64,000 nt of DNA from Rutpela maculata (Eukaryota; Arthropoda; Insecta; Coleoptera; Cerambycidae): NCBI GenBank assembly GCA_936432065.2, contig OW386289.2:166779348-166843347 (forward strand). The letters are read 5' to 3'. Position numbers and translations under genes: made by a program. Below are positions 10,441 to 22,295 of the stretch, in pieces (position 1 is the stretch's first letter; every line of letters begins with the position of its first letter). Below the pieces are notes generated by a model, which was not told the origin of the DNA, ran no database searches, and was given only the letters and a program-made list of their open reading frames with translations.

Positions 10441-11900
10441 CGACCAGAACACTGAGTATCAGACTTGCGGAATCATGAGACTCCGATTAACTCAGTTACT
10501 TCGGTCTTCCAAACGAAAACTCAAGGGATTAAGACTAGCAACGAGTCCTGATATCAATAAAATGCAATTAGTTCAAAGAATACCGTTTATTTAACAGGTT
10601 CAAACCAATACAGTTAGATTCTGCAAAATGATATAATGTGAAAGAATCAAGCCTCCCCAATTAAGGCAAGTTTATTTTAACCATACAAAAGTCAGCGTGC
10701 GCTAACAATCGATGTAGTAGAAAAGATTCATTCAACTTCCCCAGAATTTAAGCTTTTCAAAAATTTATATTTTGTGATTAGGGTAATTATTTATGGCCGA
10801 CTGAAAATAATCCAGCAAGTCATGGACACGAATAAAACCTTTGTAAGTTGTATGAAGTGAACAAAAACTTTTTGCATCGGCTGATAACTAACTTATTATT
10901 TCAATAAAGAAAACTGCATTTTGAATGCTATTTGGTCCTTCGAGCCGAATTGCCATTTCTCAACTAACAAACATATAGAAAATGCAATATTTGCAATTCA
11001 AGAGAGTATACAGCAATTAAAATCGATGGGAATAATTAATACCATCGAGCACATCAAAATTAACGCATACGAGTAGTTTCTGCACAGTCCTTCATTAATT
11101 AATCATAAATTGATAATACCGCAATAAATGTTAAATGGCTTATTTTCTTACAAACCACATGAACGTCATGAACACTGCACGAATAAAAAAACGTAAGCGA
11201 TTTTAATTTGTGGCAAGTTGTCGACAATTAATTCATATTTGGTAAGTACTCAGAGAAAGTCTCTTTGGCACTACATTACTGTATTGAGTGTATATGCCTC
11301 GTGCAGTGTTTCATACATACCGGTTTTTTATATTTAACTAACTGGTTTCGTGTAAATTATTATCATTAGTAGCCATTTATGAGATTGTACCTCAGAGGTG
11401 AAATGTTAATTATTTTAGAAATACTGTTACTTGTTACGATATCATTTGGAAATGATTGGAATTAGTGAATTTGAAAAATGCCGGTCTGGTCTCGATATCT
11501 GATTAATAATTGTTGTTATAGCTTGCGGAACTTTAGAAAGTTGAGGTTATAATTACAAGTTTTCAATTTTACAAATCTTGCTGAAAAATTAACGGCCTCA
11601 GGAACGACCGAAATTTGCTACGTTATATAGACAATTTTTTAACATTTGAAACTTGATTTACCTGCAAATTTTCATATTTTTATAGTATTTTCAACATACA
11701 ATTTAATTGTAAATCGGATATCAGAGAAATTATTTTGGTAGTATTGTCGGATTATCTATGATGTAAACACATGGTTAAAACAAATTTTGAAAAAAAAATT
11801 AACAGCCAAAAAGGTCGCTAAAAAATATGAAATAATATTCACAGCCGCGCGTCGCCCAGTTAATTAAAATGTATCTAATATAGATGTAGAACTCAGTTTA
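10441..11900. other. Nothing clear; short match to 26.7 kb near the end
   Basis: Mostly featureless. At 11800-11880 'aaaaaggtcgctaaaaaat...cacagccgcgcgtcgccca' resembles 26735-26775 ('aaaaaggtcgctataaaaattcatcgtcggccac'), so an old dispersed repeat is present in both. The segment near 10560 ('aaaatgcaa...agttcaaa.aataccgtttatt') recurs near 12685. Confidence 0.4.
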
Positions 11901-12479
11901 AAAAACCGCTGCCCATAGAATCACTACTTCCACATCCTGATTTTCTATCCAAGTCTCTCATAACGAACAAACTTTGTACGTGAAAATAATTGTTTATAGA
12001 ACTTTAATAATATAATATTTGAAAGCGTCTACCCCAAAAACCCATAAAACGATATCCCACACGGTAGTGATGTGGGGCTGGTGATAGAGGGTGGTAGTGG
12101 GAGTGGATTAAATAAAAAAATATTTTGAGGCTTTTGGTTCCTGCAGACACACTAAATCACATTTTTTTTCATTCCCTTTAATAATGGGATGGGGGTGGTA
12201 GTGAGGGTGGCTAATGCCGAAAATTTTTTGAGACCTTAGCTTCTCTTGTATACACTAAATACCAATTTTATGGACTCTTACCTGCTTGATTTACCTATTT
12301 ACCCCATTTTACCCCCCAACCCTTAATCGTGCGCACAAAAAAAGTTACAGACTGACAGACAGATTTTTTTTCGCTCAAACTTAAAATCTCGACGTTTCAT
12401 GACATTCTAAGCCTATTTGAGCAATAAAAATTTTCAAAAATTTTTTGTCGTTACTATACTTCCACTGGATGTGGAAGTA
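11901..12479 (+). mobile_element. HINE-like element, copy 3
   Basis: Same ends and hairpin as copy 1, but about 100 bp shorter. The segment between the 'aacccttc' block and 'cgtgcgcacaaaa' is deleted, and the microsatellite is reduced to about two units. Confidence 0.7.
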
Positions 12480-14389
12480 ATACGTTTGAATTTACTATTT
12501 TTTATTTTTACACCAGCCCTAATATCGATATTAGGTAATAAGGTTCAATTAACTGGACGACGCATACGATCGATGTTCTGAATATCAAATGTAGAGGCCC
12601 TTTGAGGGTACCTTTGATTCAGCTGTCGATCTAACACGTAAAAGCTCCCGAAATGTTAAACTTAAAGTTAATCATTCAATCAAGAAAATGCAAAAGTTCA
12701 AATAATACCGTTTATTGGGTAATTAAAAATGTACAGTAAATGTGCAAGAACCTGTCTAACAATATGTAAGAATCTGCCTACCGAACATGGCAAGGACGGA
12801 CGCATCCTTTAGAGGACGTGTATCTCAGCCACCATATACAATGGAGAGTACGTAGTAGCAATCAACTTGGCACAAAAAGATCCACAATTTCCTAGAAGCG
12901 TACGACAACACTACCTTGGACTCGATGGTGAAATTTTATTTCATAATTTTTTGAAGGCAGTTCCATTTTTTTTATAAAAAATGTTTTGAAAATCACTAAA
13001 ATTTCCTGACTTCTCAACAAATTTTCCAAATTCCACGACTTTTCCTCGAATCTTTTAAACAACTTTATATTCCCTGATATTCCCAGAATTTCCAGGTCGG
13101 TGAGACGGAAACTTCATACATGCCAACTGGTATTATTCATATGCCATAAAATATCGACGAAATTTGAAGGCTATTTATAAGTGCATATTACTTAGAATTA
13201 ATATTTATTTTCTCGGTAATGGAGTAATCAAACTGTAGCACGCCGGAGCAAATAAGTCTAATTTTACTTCTTGTTTGCCAAATTGAAAATAAACTGCTGA
13301 AAGGCATACACTTACTTGAAACAGTTTATATTTAGAAAAAGCAATTTGAAAGCTGGATATTTAGTTTACGCAAAAATAATGAAACTGTATATACAATAAA
13401 CATTTCCAGAATATCAAGGACTAAGAGGATGTCCATAGTTTATAACTACGTCAAAATGTCTTTGAAAGCGCTTTTCAAAGTACATTTTCAATGCAGGCAG
13501 GAATATCGCTAATGCCATTTATGGTGCTTTTAGTAGCGCGTCGGCAATATTTTATTTATTAGTATGCCTTCAGGCTGTAAAATATGACGTATAGAAAAGT
13601 ATTTTCAACAATAGAATAGGCTACCGCTGGTAATTTGCTAAGTACCGAGAGATCGAGAAAGACTGAAGTCACTAAAATTATCAAAATTGATTTCTATTCT
13701 ACATACATTATTAAAACTAATTTCCTATGTTGCTAGGAGTAACGACTGGCTCTCTAGTTACTGTTACCAATCTGATATCTGTATTTTCGTGAATGTTATT
13801 ATTATTGGCTTGTGTTTGATTTATCATTTATCTTCCTTTCTGACTAATAAATCAGTGTTTTTCAACGCAATCAGTTCACTGTCTTGTGTGGCAAATTAAT
13901 AAAGAAATGCGCATTTTGTGAAAATACTGTAATTGACTATATTTAAGGTTACTGTCGCCAACGTGAAAATGTTGAAAGAACCAGAAAATAGTACATATGT
14001 ATGCAGTATGTAGGCGGCACAAAAACAATCTTTAGGTAGCGGCACTACTCTTTCTCGATCTCCCTGTATTTCAATTTAGTTCTCATGTTTTGAAATTATA
14101 AGACATTGTAATAATTCTGTATTACATCCTCAGGTTTTTTGAAAGTTTGTCAAACTGACAACAGCATTGTATTCATTAATAATAATCTAAAATCAAGTGA
14201 AACATATCTACCAATTATCTAGATTTTGGAGATCAGATCGCTTCTGAAAATAAATAAGGTTTTAAGGAGATTTTAAAAAGGATTTGAAAAGACTTTTGTT
14301 GACTTCGTAGAATTTTGTCTAATTTTGTATAGATATTAAGTAATCATTAGTAATTTTTGTGCTTGTTGTTTGTGCCCATCTTTCTTATT
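12480..14389. other. No recognisable feature
   Basis: About 1.9 kb of AT-rich DNA. The 70-codon frame at 13687-13899 has no motif. A short block near 12685 matches 10560 (see there). Confidence 0.45.
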
Positions 14390-14625
14390 TTTGTTGCTTT
14401 TTACCATTGGTTTGAATTTTTTTGTCACAAGATGTCTTTTTTGTTGAGATGGGCCATGTGTTCCTTAAATCTTGTTACAAACAGACGTTTTCTTTGTCCA
14501 ACATTCTTACTTCAAAGTACAATTATTTATAACATTCAGCAAATCCCAATTTATTCAATTTTATCTTTTGGGTTGCCTAAAAGGTTTTGCAATTCATTTC
14601 TCAATGGATGAACTGTCATATCTAA
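14390..14625 (-). pseudogene. Penelope-like element fragment (linker and GIY-YIG start)
   Basis: On the minus strand two blocks are readable in different frames. Near 14600-14560 is VHPLRNELQNLLGNPKDKIE, matching the linker between reverse transcriptase and endonuclease in Penelope-like elements. Near 14504-14425 is NVGQRKRLFVTRFKEHMAHL, matching the 'YVGqTkR.l.tRf.EH' part of the GIY-YIG endonuclease. The Tyr before VGQ and the catalytic remainder are not readable. Full elements encode RT plus GIY-YIG and often end in hammerhead ribozymes, which makes the hammerhead-like motifs elsewhere in this window relevant. Confidence 0.6.
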
Positions 14626-14733
14626 GTTTTAAAAAATCTTGCTTAGACCACGGGTAAACCGGGATTCATATGGAATTGATACAAATTTTGAATTCCGTTC
14701 GAAAATTTGTGGTAAATGCGTTTCCTACTTAAT

Positions 14734-15390
14734 TACTTCCACATTCAGTGGAAGTATAGTAACGACAAAAAAATTTTGAAAAATTTTTATTGTTCAAATT
14801 AGGCTTAGAATGTCATGAAACGTCGAGATTTTAAGTTTGAGCGAAAAAAAATTTGTCTGTCTGTCGGTAACTTTTTTTGTGCGCACGTTTACTCAGGAAC
14901 CGTTTGAGATATTAACTTGAAATTTGGTACTCATATGTACTTTAACGAGATCTAGAACTAGATTATATTTTCATCTTGTTCCGTCGAAGGGTTGGGGGGT
15001 AAATTGGGGTAAATAGGTAAATCAAGCAGGTAAGAGTCCATAAAATTGGTATTTAGTATATATAAGAGAAGCTAAGGTTTCAAAAAAAATTTTGACATTA
15101 GCCACCCTCATTATTAAAGGGGATGAAAAAAAATTCTGATTTAGTGTGTGTACAAGAACCAGAAACCTCAAAATATTTTTTTACTTCATCCACCCCCCAC
15201 TACCTATCGCCACCCCCGCCCCACTACCGATGTGGGGTATCGTTTTATGGGTTTCTGGGGTAGAGGATTTCAAATATTATATTATTAAAGTTCCATAAAT
15301 AATTATTTCCACATACAAAATTTTTTCGTTGTGGGTGACTTGGATAGAAAATCTGGATGTGGAAGTAGTGATTCCTTGGGCAGCGGTTTT
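14734..15390 (-). mobile_element. HINE-like element, copy 4
   Basis: Full-length minus-strand copy. The terminal hairpin is at the left (CTTCCACATTCAGTGGAAG, with one loop change) and the GGGCAGCGGTTTTT end is at the right. The CAGA array is short (TCTGTCTGTC). Confidence 0.7.
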
Positions 15391-15640
15391 TTTAACTAAA
15401 TTTGCAGGATATTCATTGCTTTCAGCTATGTCCTTTATCAAAGCTTTCTCTTTAGCAAATGTCTGTTCATTCAGAGGAAAACTTAACAGGTGATGAACCT
15501 AGAAATTCAGACCAGTCATTTTGTGCTGGGGACAACGGTGTGAGCGTGTGAGTCATTAGAGATATACCTTTTTTATTTTTGCAACTTTACTGCGTAATCT
15601 AACGTCTTTCCAAGTTAGAGAATAATGCCTACTTTATATC

Positions 15641-15895
15641 GTAGGAAGTGGAAAAGATGTAGAGGAGGGGGGGGGGGGGGGTGAAAGAGATGGAAGGTAA
15701 GAAAAGATAGGGGTACATAAGGAGAAGGGTGGGTGAGGCAAATGTGGTGGGACAGAGGCGAAATAGTGAGAAAGGATAGGAAAGTGGCGACAGTTTTGAG
15801 AAGATAGGACAAAATAATGGAAATGATGGGGAAAAGTGGGAGAAGGTGGGAAAATATTGTGGGAAGGTAGGTGAGGCGATGGGAAAATTGAGGGA
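15641..15895. repeat. Purine-rich tract with a run of 15 G
   Basis: About 250 bases almost free of C and T on the plus strand, made of imperfect 'gggaaagtgggagaaggt' blocks, with 15 consecutive G at 15667-15681. Such tracts can form triplex or G-quadruplex structures and often mutate in length. No gene lies beside it. Confidence 0.7.
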
Positions 15896-16268
15896 TCTAC
15901 GAAAGTGCAGTCATATTTCTTAAAACTCCTTCGTAAATCAGTTATTCAAAAATTTTAAAGTTTTAAGACGTGATAAATGCATTAAACATACCTTTTCCAA
16001 ATGCAAATGCACCAATATTTACCTGAAACAAAAAAAAAATTCTCAATATTATTCACAAAATATGAACTAACTAAATTAGATCTAACTTCAGGTATTCTCT
16101 AACTAAAGTTATTTCTTTGGTTTAAAAACTGTAAAAGTTCAACGGCATACAAATTGGAGTTTTTTATAAAAAAAATCGCAGTCGCTTCGAAAAGGTTCAT
16201 CATTATCTTGTTGCTTGATATATACATTTTACAACCTGATCCAGAATGATTGATTGTGTCACTCAGCA
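15896..16268. other. No recognisable feature
   Basis: Nothing beyond AT-rich DNA. Confidence 0.5.
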
Positions 16269-16402
16269 AACTTGAAAATTGCCATGACAACTCGTAAAAG
16301 TGAGCTGGTCTGCTGGAATTCCAGCGTCTTCAAAGCGTACCGACAATGTTGGCTTCAGCAGACCAGCTCACTTTTACGAATTCGCATGGCAATCTTCAAA
16401 GT
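16269..16402. repeat. Palindrome with 23-bp perfect inner arms
   Basis: 16293-16315 (starting CGTAAAAGTGAGCTGG) and 16356-16378 (ending CCAGCTCACTTTTACG) are perfect reverse complements. Outside them, imperfect pairing extends to about 16269 and 16402. The 40-nt centre contains GAATTC. The right arm and the sequence to about 16440 recur at 31795-31887, so this is part of a dispersed repeat and probably a small fold-back MITE. Confidence 0.7.
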
Positions 16403-16679
16403 GTACCGAGAAGGTCCGTTAGTTGGTTGGATCGTCTGTATGCCCGTTCAAAGTTAGGGCTTTAAATTGTTTATTGCTCTGAATATTGAACCAATATGAA
16501 AGATTAGAGAATTAACAAGATCTGACAGCCGGCGAAATTCCTTTGATCTTTTAGCAATAGCGCTCATGACCTCGTTCCTTTAATCCTTTTACTTTGGAGT
16601 TATCCCATTGTTGCCGCGTTTAACTGGATTTCACAGATCAGATGTTAAGCAGGGTTGCCATAATATGTGGTAGATTTCA

Positions 16680-17700
16680 TTAGGCAAGAGAAGCCTCTAC
16701 ATTATACGCGTCTGAAATTAAGATTGCAGCGCCTGTGCGGTTGACATCGGAACTAATTCCTGTGTGATAGGTGTTTTGTTTACATTCAAATCTTTGTATT
16801 TTCGGTGATTTAAAAGGTATTTTATAAATAAATTTCAATGAAAATATATGTATGTAGCAATTGATTTTATTAAAGCGATATAAATAATAAAAAAAAATCT
16901 TGCATAATTCAGCTGAAATACCAAAAAGAAGAGCTAATGTAACATGAGACAAATTACATTTTAATTTAGCAAATAGTAAGACAATTCTTTTACTGTTAAT
17001 CTACGAGCCCTTTTGTCTCTAAAAACAGACTGCACAACCTCCACTATTGTGTCCAGGAGTTAAGTCCACTAAAACTGTTCAGCTTACTATCTGTTGTTAA
17101 CAGAGTACACAACGTAAATACTTCCGGAGTATTTACTTGAACTTGGAAGTCACAAAAACTTTTTGGTCCAACATAATCAGGTTGTGCCTGTAGTACTTGC
17201 AATGGACTCTCATCTTCTTGGGTATTTTCATTTTCTTCACGATCACACTGATCGTCGAATGGTCGTTTCGGGAGCCGTTTCTGCCAACACAAGCTTTCTT
17301 TGAAATCGTTCAGACCTATTGGATGGTTCAGGAATGGCATCATTATCACTTACAGTAAATTTCTTGATGGGACTGCTGTTTTTTTCAAGATTGTATTTTT
17401 TTTTACTGTGTTTTAAAAATAAGACAGTGTCTATTTAACCTTAACCTCAACATACAATAAATACCTCCTTGATAAAAATAATCATCTTCTGTGAAATGAA
17501 GTGAACAAACCTTCATGTACTTTGTCACTGGCTTTCCAATTTTTAATTTTATTATCCAGGCTTTTAGCCTGTCCACAAAATCCTTCCCCCCAAAACTGTT
17601 ATCCATCTTCACGCGGTGTTTGCCGGCTTCGGGAAACAAATGCTGGGTTTTTTTTTGCCCAAGACGAACACTGAGGAACTGAAGAATATTGATTCATATT
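16680..17700 (-). pseudogene. THAP-domain transposase-like gene relic (THAP plus HTH_Tnp_4)
   Basis: Read on the minus strand. ATG near 17697 starts MNQYSSVPQCSSW, a THAP zinc-finger start with one of the expected Cys replaced. A slip in an A run near 17645 leads to KVCSLHFTEDDYF near 17510, the second half of the C2CH THAP finger. A short intron is likely: donor GT at 17464 and acceptor AG at 17406 (59 bp) join exon 1 to ILKKTAVPSRNLL, the usual stretch after a THAP domain. A second GTAAGT donor follows at 17353. Further on come TTDSKLNSFSGLNS (17044-17349 frame) and LLFAKLKCNLSHVTLALLFG (16900-16990), the latter matching the helix-turn-helix of DDE_Tnp_4 proteins. The DDE catalytic core is missing. 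Whole architecture: PIF/Harbinger or ISL2EU-type transposase, dead. Confidence 0.65.
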
Positions 17701-19798
17701 GTTTTCAATTTTAATTGAATCCAATCGACAATAAAAACAACGCAAAGCAATTATGACACAAGCAAACAATGAAAGTTTTCACGTCATCTCACACAAAGTA
17801 GTTCGTAATCGGCACCGTAGGTGGCGTATCGCTTATTTTGAATCGCGTATAACAACTAAAAGCATAAAATTTAATTAAAATATAATTCATTTTATTAGTA
17901 CAATAATAATTATTAATCCAAAATCAACAGAGCTGCCAAACCCTTTCAAACGAAATGTCTACAACGCAGTGCGCATGATCACCTGTTCGTTTTTTAACAA
18001 TAGTTTTATTTTATTATGAAAATACAGCACAAAAAACAATATCCACACAGAGTGTGTGCACACACTGAGCGGCATGTATTTAAACAAAAAACAAACTCAA
18101 CATCATCTGATGTGTCAGGATCGGCTCATCAGCTGGTCCCTTTAAATCGAAATTTCTTAACTATCTTTCTCTAAAAGGTTGTTTTCTTTCTGACTCTAGT
18201 TAATTCTATAATCTTTGCCAATACCCTTACAAAATTTTCGGTGAAAACTTTTAACTACACAAGATAACTTTTGGCATGAATTTGGAAACGATCCGTGCAT
18301 TTGAGAATTTTAAAAACTGAAAAACTGGTTTCGTTTTTAACAAATTATAAGGTTAAAATGAAAAATCAAGTCGGGTAACAAAATGTTTCTAATTTCTTCC
18401 CTAATTAGGTGCAAACAAATCGAAAAGTTAACGTTAGGTCCTTTGAAGTCCTTTTGATATCGCCGAAAAACCGTGTTCTCCAACTTCAATCATTAACAGA
18501 AGTTGCGCCAACTGGGATATAATATGTGTAACTTCACAAAAAGCTGTTTTTTTGTTCGCAAGGCGACTGGCGTATATATAACATGCTGATTGTAGATTTT
18601 TAGATAGCATTAAGGGAAGTAATATACATCTAAAAAGTAACCATATTTCCATATCGGAATAACTAAACCGTTCCAACCTCGTCGCCAAGGACGCACATTT
18701 TATTGCCAAACGAATGTTTACTCTAACGAGACGGTTTTAAGGTTAAACTGGGAATTCAGTGAACCCAAAAATTGTTTTAATAGTTGAAAAGCCATTCCTA
18801 AACCGTCCAATTTTGGTGTGGCGACCAGCTTATTCACCATTGCCCATAACAAGAAGGTAACGTGGGTTAGAGTACGCACACGCGACTTGTCATTATATGG
18901 TGTGGCGCAACACAAGGTATGTGTATTGTGTGTGTTTATGAATAAGAAAAAAAACGCAAGAGGAAATATTGCAAGATTCTCGCTGTGAGTTTCTATTATC
19001 ATCTGTATTCATTGGACTGTGTCTATTAGTCGATATTGTACACCAAATCATTTGTTTAATACAAAGTGATGGGTTCGTTTGGATGCTAGTTTTTAAATAA
19101 TTACCTTGACTTTTTCGTAACACTTCAAGGTAATTAAGGAACATTCCTTAGATTTCTTTGATATATCAGTGGTGCCGAATTGAATTTTAAATCTGGGAGA
19201 TTTTTCCTTTTGGCAAGTGTGTATTACGAAAATATTTTACAATGGAGTATTTTCCTATTTTTTTTTTATTGAATAATATCATAGAATATGTACAAACAAG
19301 CCCGTTCAATACAGATTTCCGCGAAAATAATTATCAATTTTTTGAGAAAACAGAAGTTAAAATAAGTGGAGCAACAGGAGTTTTAAATTGATGACGTAGG
19401 TAGTTTGGCCGATGTCGTAGGCAGACTGTATGGATTTGTTGATAGAATGGTTTTATTTATACAAAACAGTGTGGTGTTGCCAAGTTGAAATTCCTTCTCT
19501 AGTTCTAGTAATGATATTTGAAGAAAACAGGAGTATAAAGCTTATTTATTAAATCAAATTTAATATATTTATCCACGAAATTTAATTTTGTGATGTAAAA
19601 AATAATAATGGGCGTGAATTATTAAATATTCTAAATAATTTTTAATGATGATTAGATTTTTAAAAACATATTTAGCAATATATGGCAACAACGTCAACGG
19701 ATAGTCGAATGACAAATGTGTTTTAACGGGTCGTGTTGATTTGAAGCATTTCAATTTCTTTTATCGAGGTATTTGCTGTTATTTATAAATAATAGATA
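17701..19798. other. No recognisable feature
   Basis: About 2.1 kb. Frames of 83-94 codons on the minus strand (18434-19144) lack any motif I know. A short perfect palindrome, GTGTGTGCACACAC, lies near 18050. Confidence 0.4.
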
Positions 19799-19943
19799 AT
19801 GTCGTGGAAAAGATGTTTTATAAAAAGTTGTGGGAACACAAGTATAAGTGCGTCGGAAAAAATGTTTGTAACTGTTCCGAAAAATATGGATATTCGAAGA
19901 ACTTGGTGGCAAGCTTCCAATATTTCTGATCCCATCCCTCAAG
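19799..19943 (+). CDS. Candidate first exon of a THAP-like protein
   Basis: The plus-strand ATG at 19799 opens MSWKRCFIKSCGNTS, then KMFVTVPKNMDIRRTWWQAS. This has the pattern of the N-terminal half of a THAP zinc finger (C-x4-C, then F..P.....RR.W). The frame ends with CAAG/GTTCGT, a plausible splice donor at 19944, and otherwise meets a stop about nine codons later. The second half of the finger (C..HF) is not found downstream. It faces the minus-strand exon at 20055-20182, 112 bp away. THAP transposase and YqaJ-type protein starting from opposite ends and pointing inward is what an internally deleted two-gene transposon would leave. It could instead be part of a domesticated gene with distant exons. 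Confidence 0.45.
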
Positions 19944-20054
19944 GTTCGTTATTATTTTGTTGTTACGATTAGTCACATACTAGTTACAGTACTGTTAATT
20001 AAAATACACTTACTAATAATAAGTGTACTTACATACTTAAATTGAAGTGTTTAC

Positions 20055-20182
20055 CTTTGCGTTTTCACATTTTTCACGTTTGCTGACAAAAAATCCAAAT
20101 TTTGTTTATAGAAAGAATCTATCATGTCATAATCAACTTTGGGCCGATTGGATGAATCTCCTTTCACAAAATTCAATTCCAT
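20055..20182 (-). CDS. Candidate first exon of a SWIM/YqaJ-type protein
   Basis: The minus-strand ATG at 20182 opens MELNFVKGDSSNRPKVDYDM, then IDSFYKQNLDFLSANVKNVK. This matches the beginning of insect SWIM-domain/YqaJ-nuclease proteins (a '.LPKVD..MI..F......F...E..GVK' pattern, from memory). The exon ends at CAAAG/GTAAAC, a good donor (GT at 20054-20053), after 42 codons plus 2 nt. No SWIM finger (C-x-C...C-x-H) or nuclease exon is visible further along. See 19799-19943 for the opposing exon and the shared interpretation. Confidence 0.45.
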
Positions 20183-20705
20183 CTTAATTGTTTATCGATA
20201 AAATATAAAATAACGAAATCAAACGCCACATAAACAAACAACAAATAACTCTAACCTATGTTTCTTTCACTTGTATTATGACAAGAATTGACAACTGGCA
20301 GCAAGCAAGCAAAGTTGAAAGAGGGCACTTTTTATATAATATTGCAACATAATCCTCGCCGAGATTTTTTTTTACATTTTCAAGATAACTGCTAAATAAT
20401 AAACATAAATACCTTTTAATTCCTTGTAAATACATGTATATAATATTTATTGATTTTCAAGATATTGAGAAAAATAGAAGTGTTATAGGTAAAATAATAT
20501 AAAGAAATACACAATTTGGCATTCATATAAAATACAGTTACAGTCTAAGCGGAAGTTGTCTGTTATTGGTTAAATTATTTCCCGCCAAATAAAATCACTT
20601 GAAATCTGTGTCTAGACGAGCGTATTCTTATTTCTTATTTTTATTTAAGAAATTATTGTTTTCTTTTAAATTGATTATGCAGTAATTGCTAAAATAATAA
20701 CATTA
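20183..20705. other. No recognisable feature
   Basis: I searched here for a terminal inverted repeat belonging to the two candidate exons at 19.8-20.2 kb and did not find one. Confidence 0.45.
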
Positions 20706-20944
20706 CAGTACAAGCTCGATAACGTGAACAGAATAAAACCAAGGGTGTTCAATTTAGTGCAAGCGTTCACACTAGCGGGGGTGGAAAAAGATATATCAAA
20801 TTCATGGTTTTTACAAAAAAAAAGAGACAATAGACAATTTCAAACAATAGATCACAGACTATTATTTTTATGTATCACAATATTAGGTACTTAGGAACTA
20901 AAGAAAATACCAAAAATGGGAAAATAACCAAATACGTACTACTA

Positions 20945-21837
20945 CACTCAAAGAAATAGTATGGGTAAATTCAACAAAAAAAAATGGTTAACTAACAATA
21001 TCGTTAATTTTGTTAAACTAAATTATATTGATGGTATTTTTAAACAAGAGGTGATTGTTATTTTAATTAATAAAAAGTTGTCGTACAACAAAACAAACAT
21101 TAACTTAAAAAATAGATGAATAAAACTATTCTTTTTTTCGTCTGACTATTATTTTGTTGAATTCTGTCAAATTAAACTAGATAATAGTATATTTTATTTT
21201 TAACTATTACCGAATTGTAATTCTAACCCAGTATTAGTTCGCTGTATTATTGTACTTGGTAGACAAACCAATATTATTGTCGTCTTCTAGAAATTCTAAA
21301 AGAATTACCATAAAATTTGCTTGCTTACCACGTAGTCTATTACAGAAATTATTCCCAGATGACGCCACATACAAATCACTGACAATAATCAATCATGCAT
21401 TATCTTATACTCTTATGAATTTATAGAAAATTAATAACATGATTGAAATGTTCAAATTTTCTCAGGGATCATCGATACATGTGGATGGATCTTATAAACG
21501 ATATCTAATCTTTGGTTTGGGTGGTCTGATGTCTCAATACTGAGATTTTCGCTAACCAAAAAAAAACTTCATCACACAATAAAGTGTAGATCAACCTAAA
21601 AATTGGTTGGTGAACAAAAAACAAAGTCGTCGTACTATTTAATTGTAGACCAAATTGAAAATGGTTAGTGTACATAAAAAAATGTCATTGTACTATTGAT
21701 TATTAAACTACTATTTGTTTACGAAAACAAATAAAGTTGTATGACTATTCTTTTCTGATTGATTTAACTATGAAACCAGATAGGCGCGATTTCATATGCT
21801 CTTTTTGGTTGAATTTACCTATCATTTTTTTTGAGTG
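20945..21837. mobile_element. MITE nested in the Tigger element
   Basis: The terminal repeats CACTCAAAGAAAT... and ...TTTTTTTTGAGTG share a following GGTAAATTCAAC block (inverted at the right end). TA flanks both sides (20943-20944, 21838-21839). The interior holds several imperfect ~60-bp repeats built on 'aaagt(t/c)gt(c/a)..tact(a)att'. No coding sequence. The TA target fits a Tc1/mariner-type MITE. Confidence 0.6.
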
Positions 21838-22295
21838 TACCAGAAACATCAATCGTTGTTTTACAGTCTTCATACCAGGAGCAGTTTTCTCTGTGAGGGA
21901 AACGTATGTTTTATCTGGCAAAAGTTTCCAATATACTCCGGTTTCTTCAGTATTAACAGCTGATTTTCATTCAACCCTAATTTGTCATTCAATTTGGTCA
22001 ATTTTTCTTTGAAGAGGTCGATAAGTTCTGGTTGAGATGACAATTTTTCATCACAAATTTTTAAAAATCGCATTCCGTTTTGGGTTTTAAAACGTTGCAA
22101 CCATCCATCGCTTGCATTAAATTTTACAGTGTTGTTGAGTTTTAAATTTGCAAATAAACTTAGTGCTTTTTGTTTAATTATTTCTCCACTGTTTCTTTCA
22201 CGCTCAGTTCTTGAATAATATTTTCCTTTTCGTGCAGTGAGAGACACTTTTGTTTGCATTTTCCCCATTTTTAACTTTAACACTTCAGTGCACAA
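21838..22295 (-). pseudogene. Tigger-type transposase, N-terminal part
   Basis: The minus-strand frame from 22295 contains a CENP-B-type HTH_Tnp_Tc5 domain (FNASDGWLQRFKTQNGMRFL then KICDEKLSS). After a frame slip near 21960 it reaches the start of the DDE_1 core: EETGVYWKLLPDKTYVSLTE, then KTAPGMKTVKQRL. In the family the first catalytic residue is the Asp of 'nADETG'; here the codon reads Glu (NTEETG). The rest of the catalytic domain is replaced by the MITE. It is non-functional. Confidence 0.75.
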
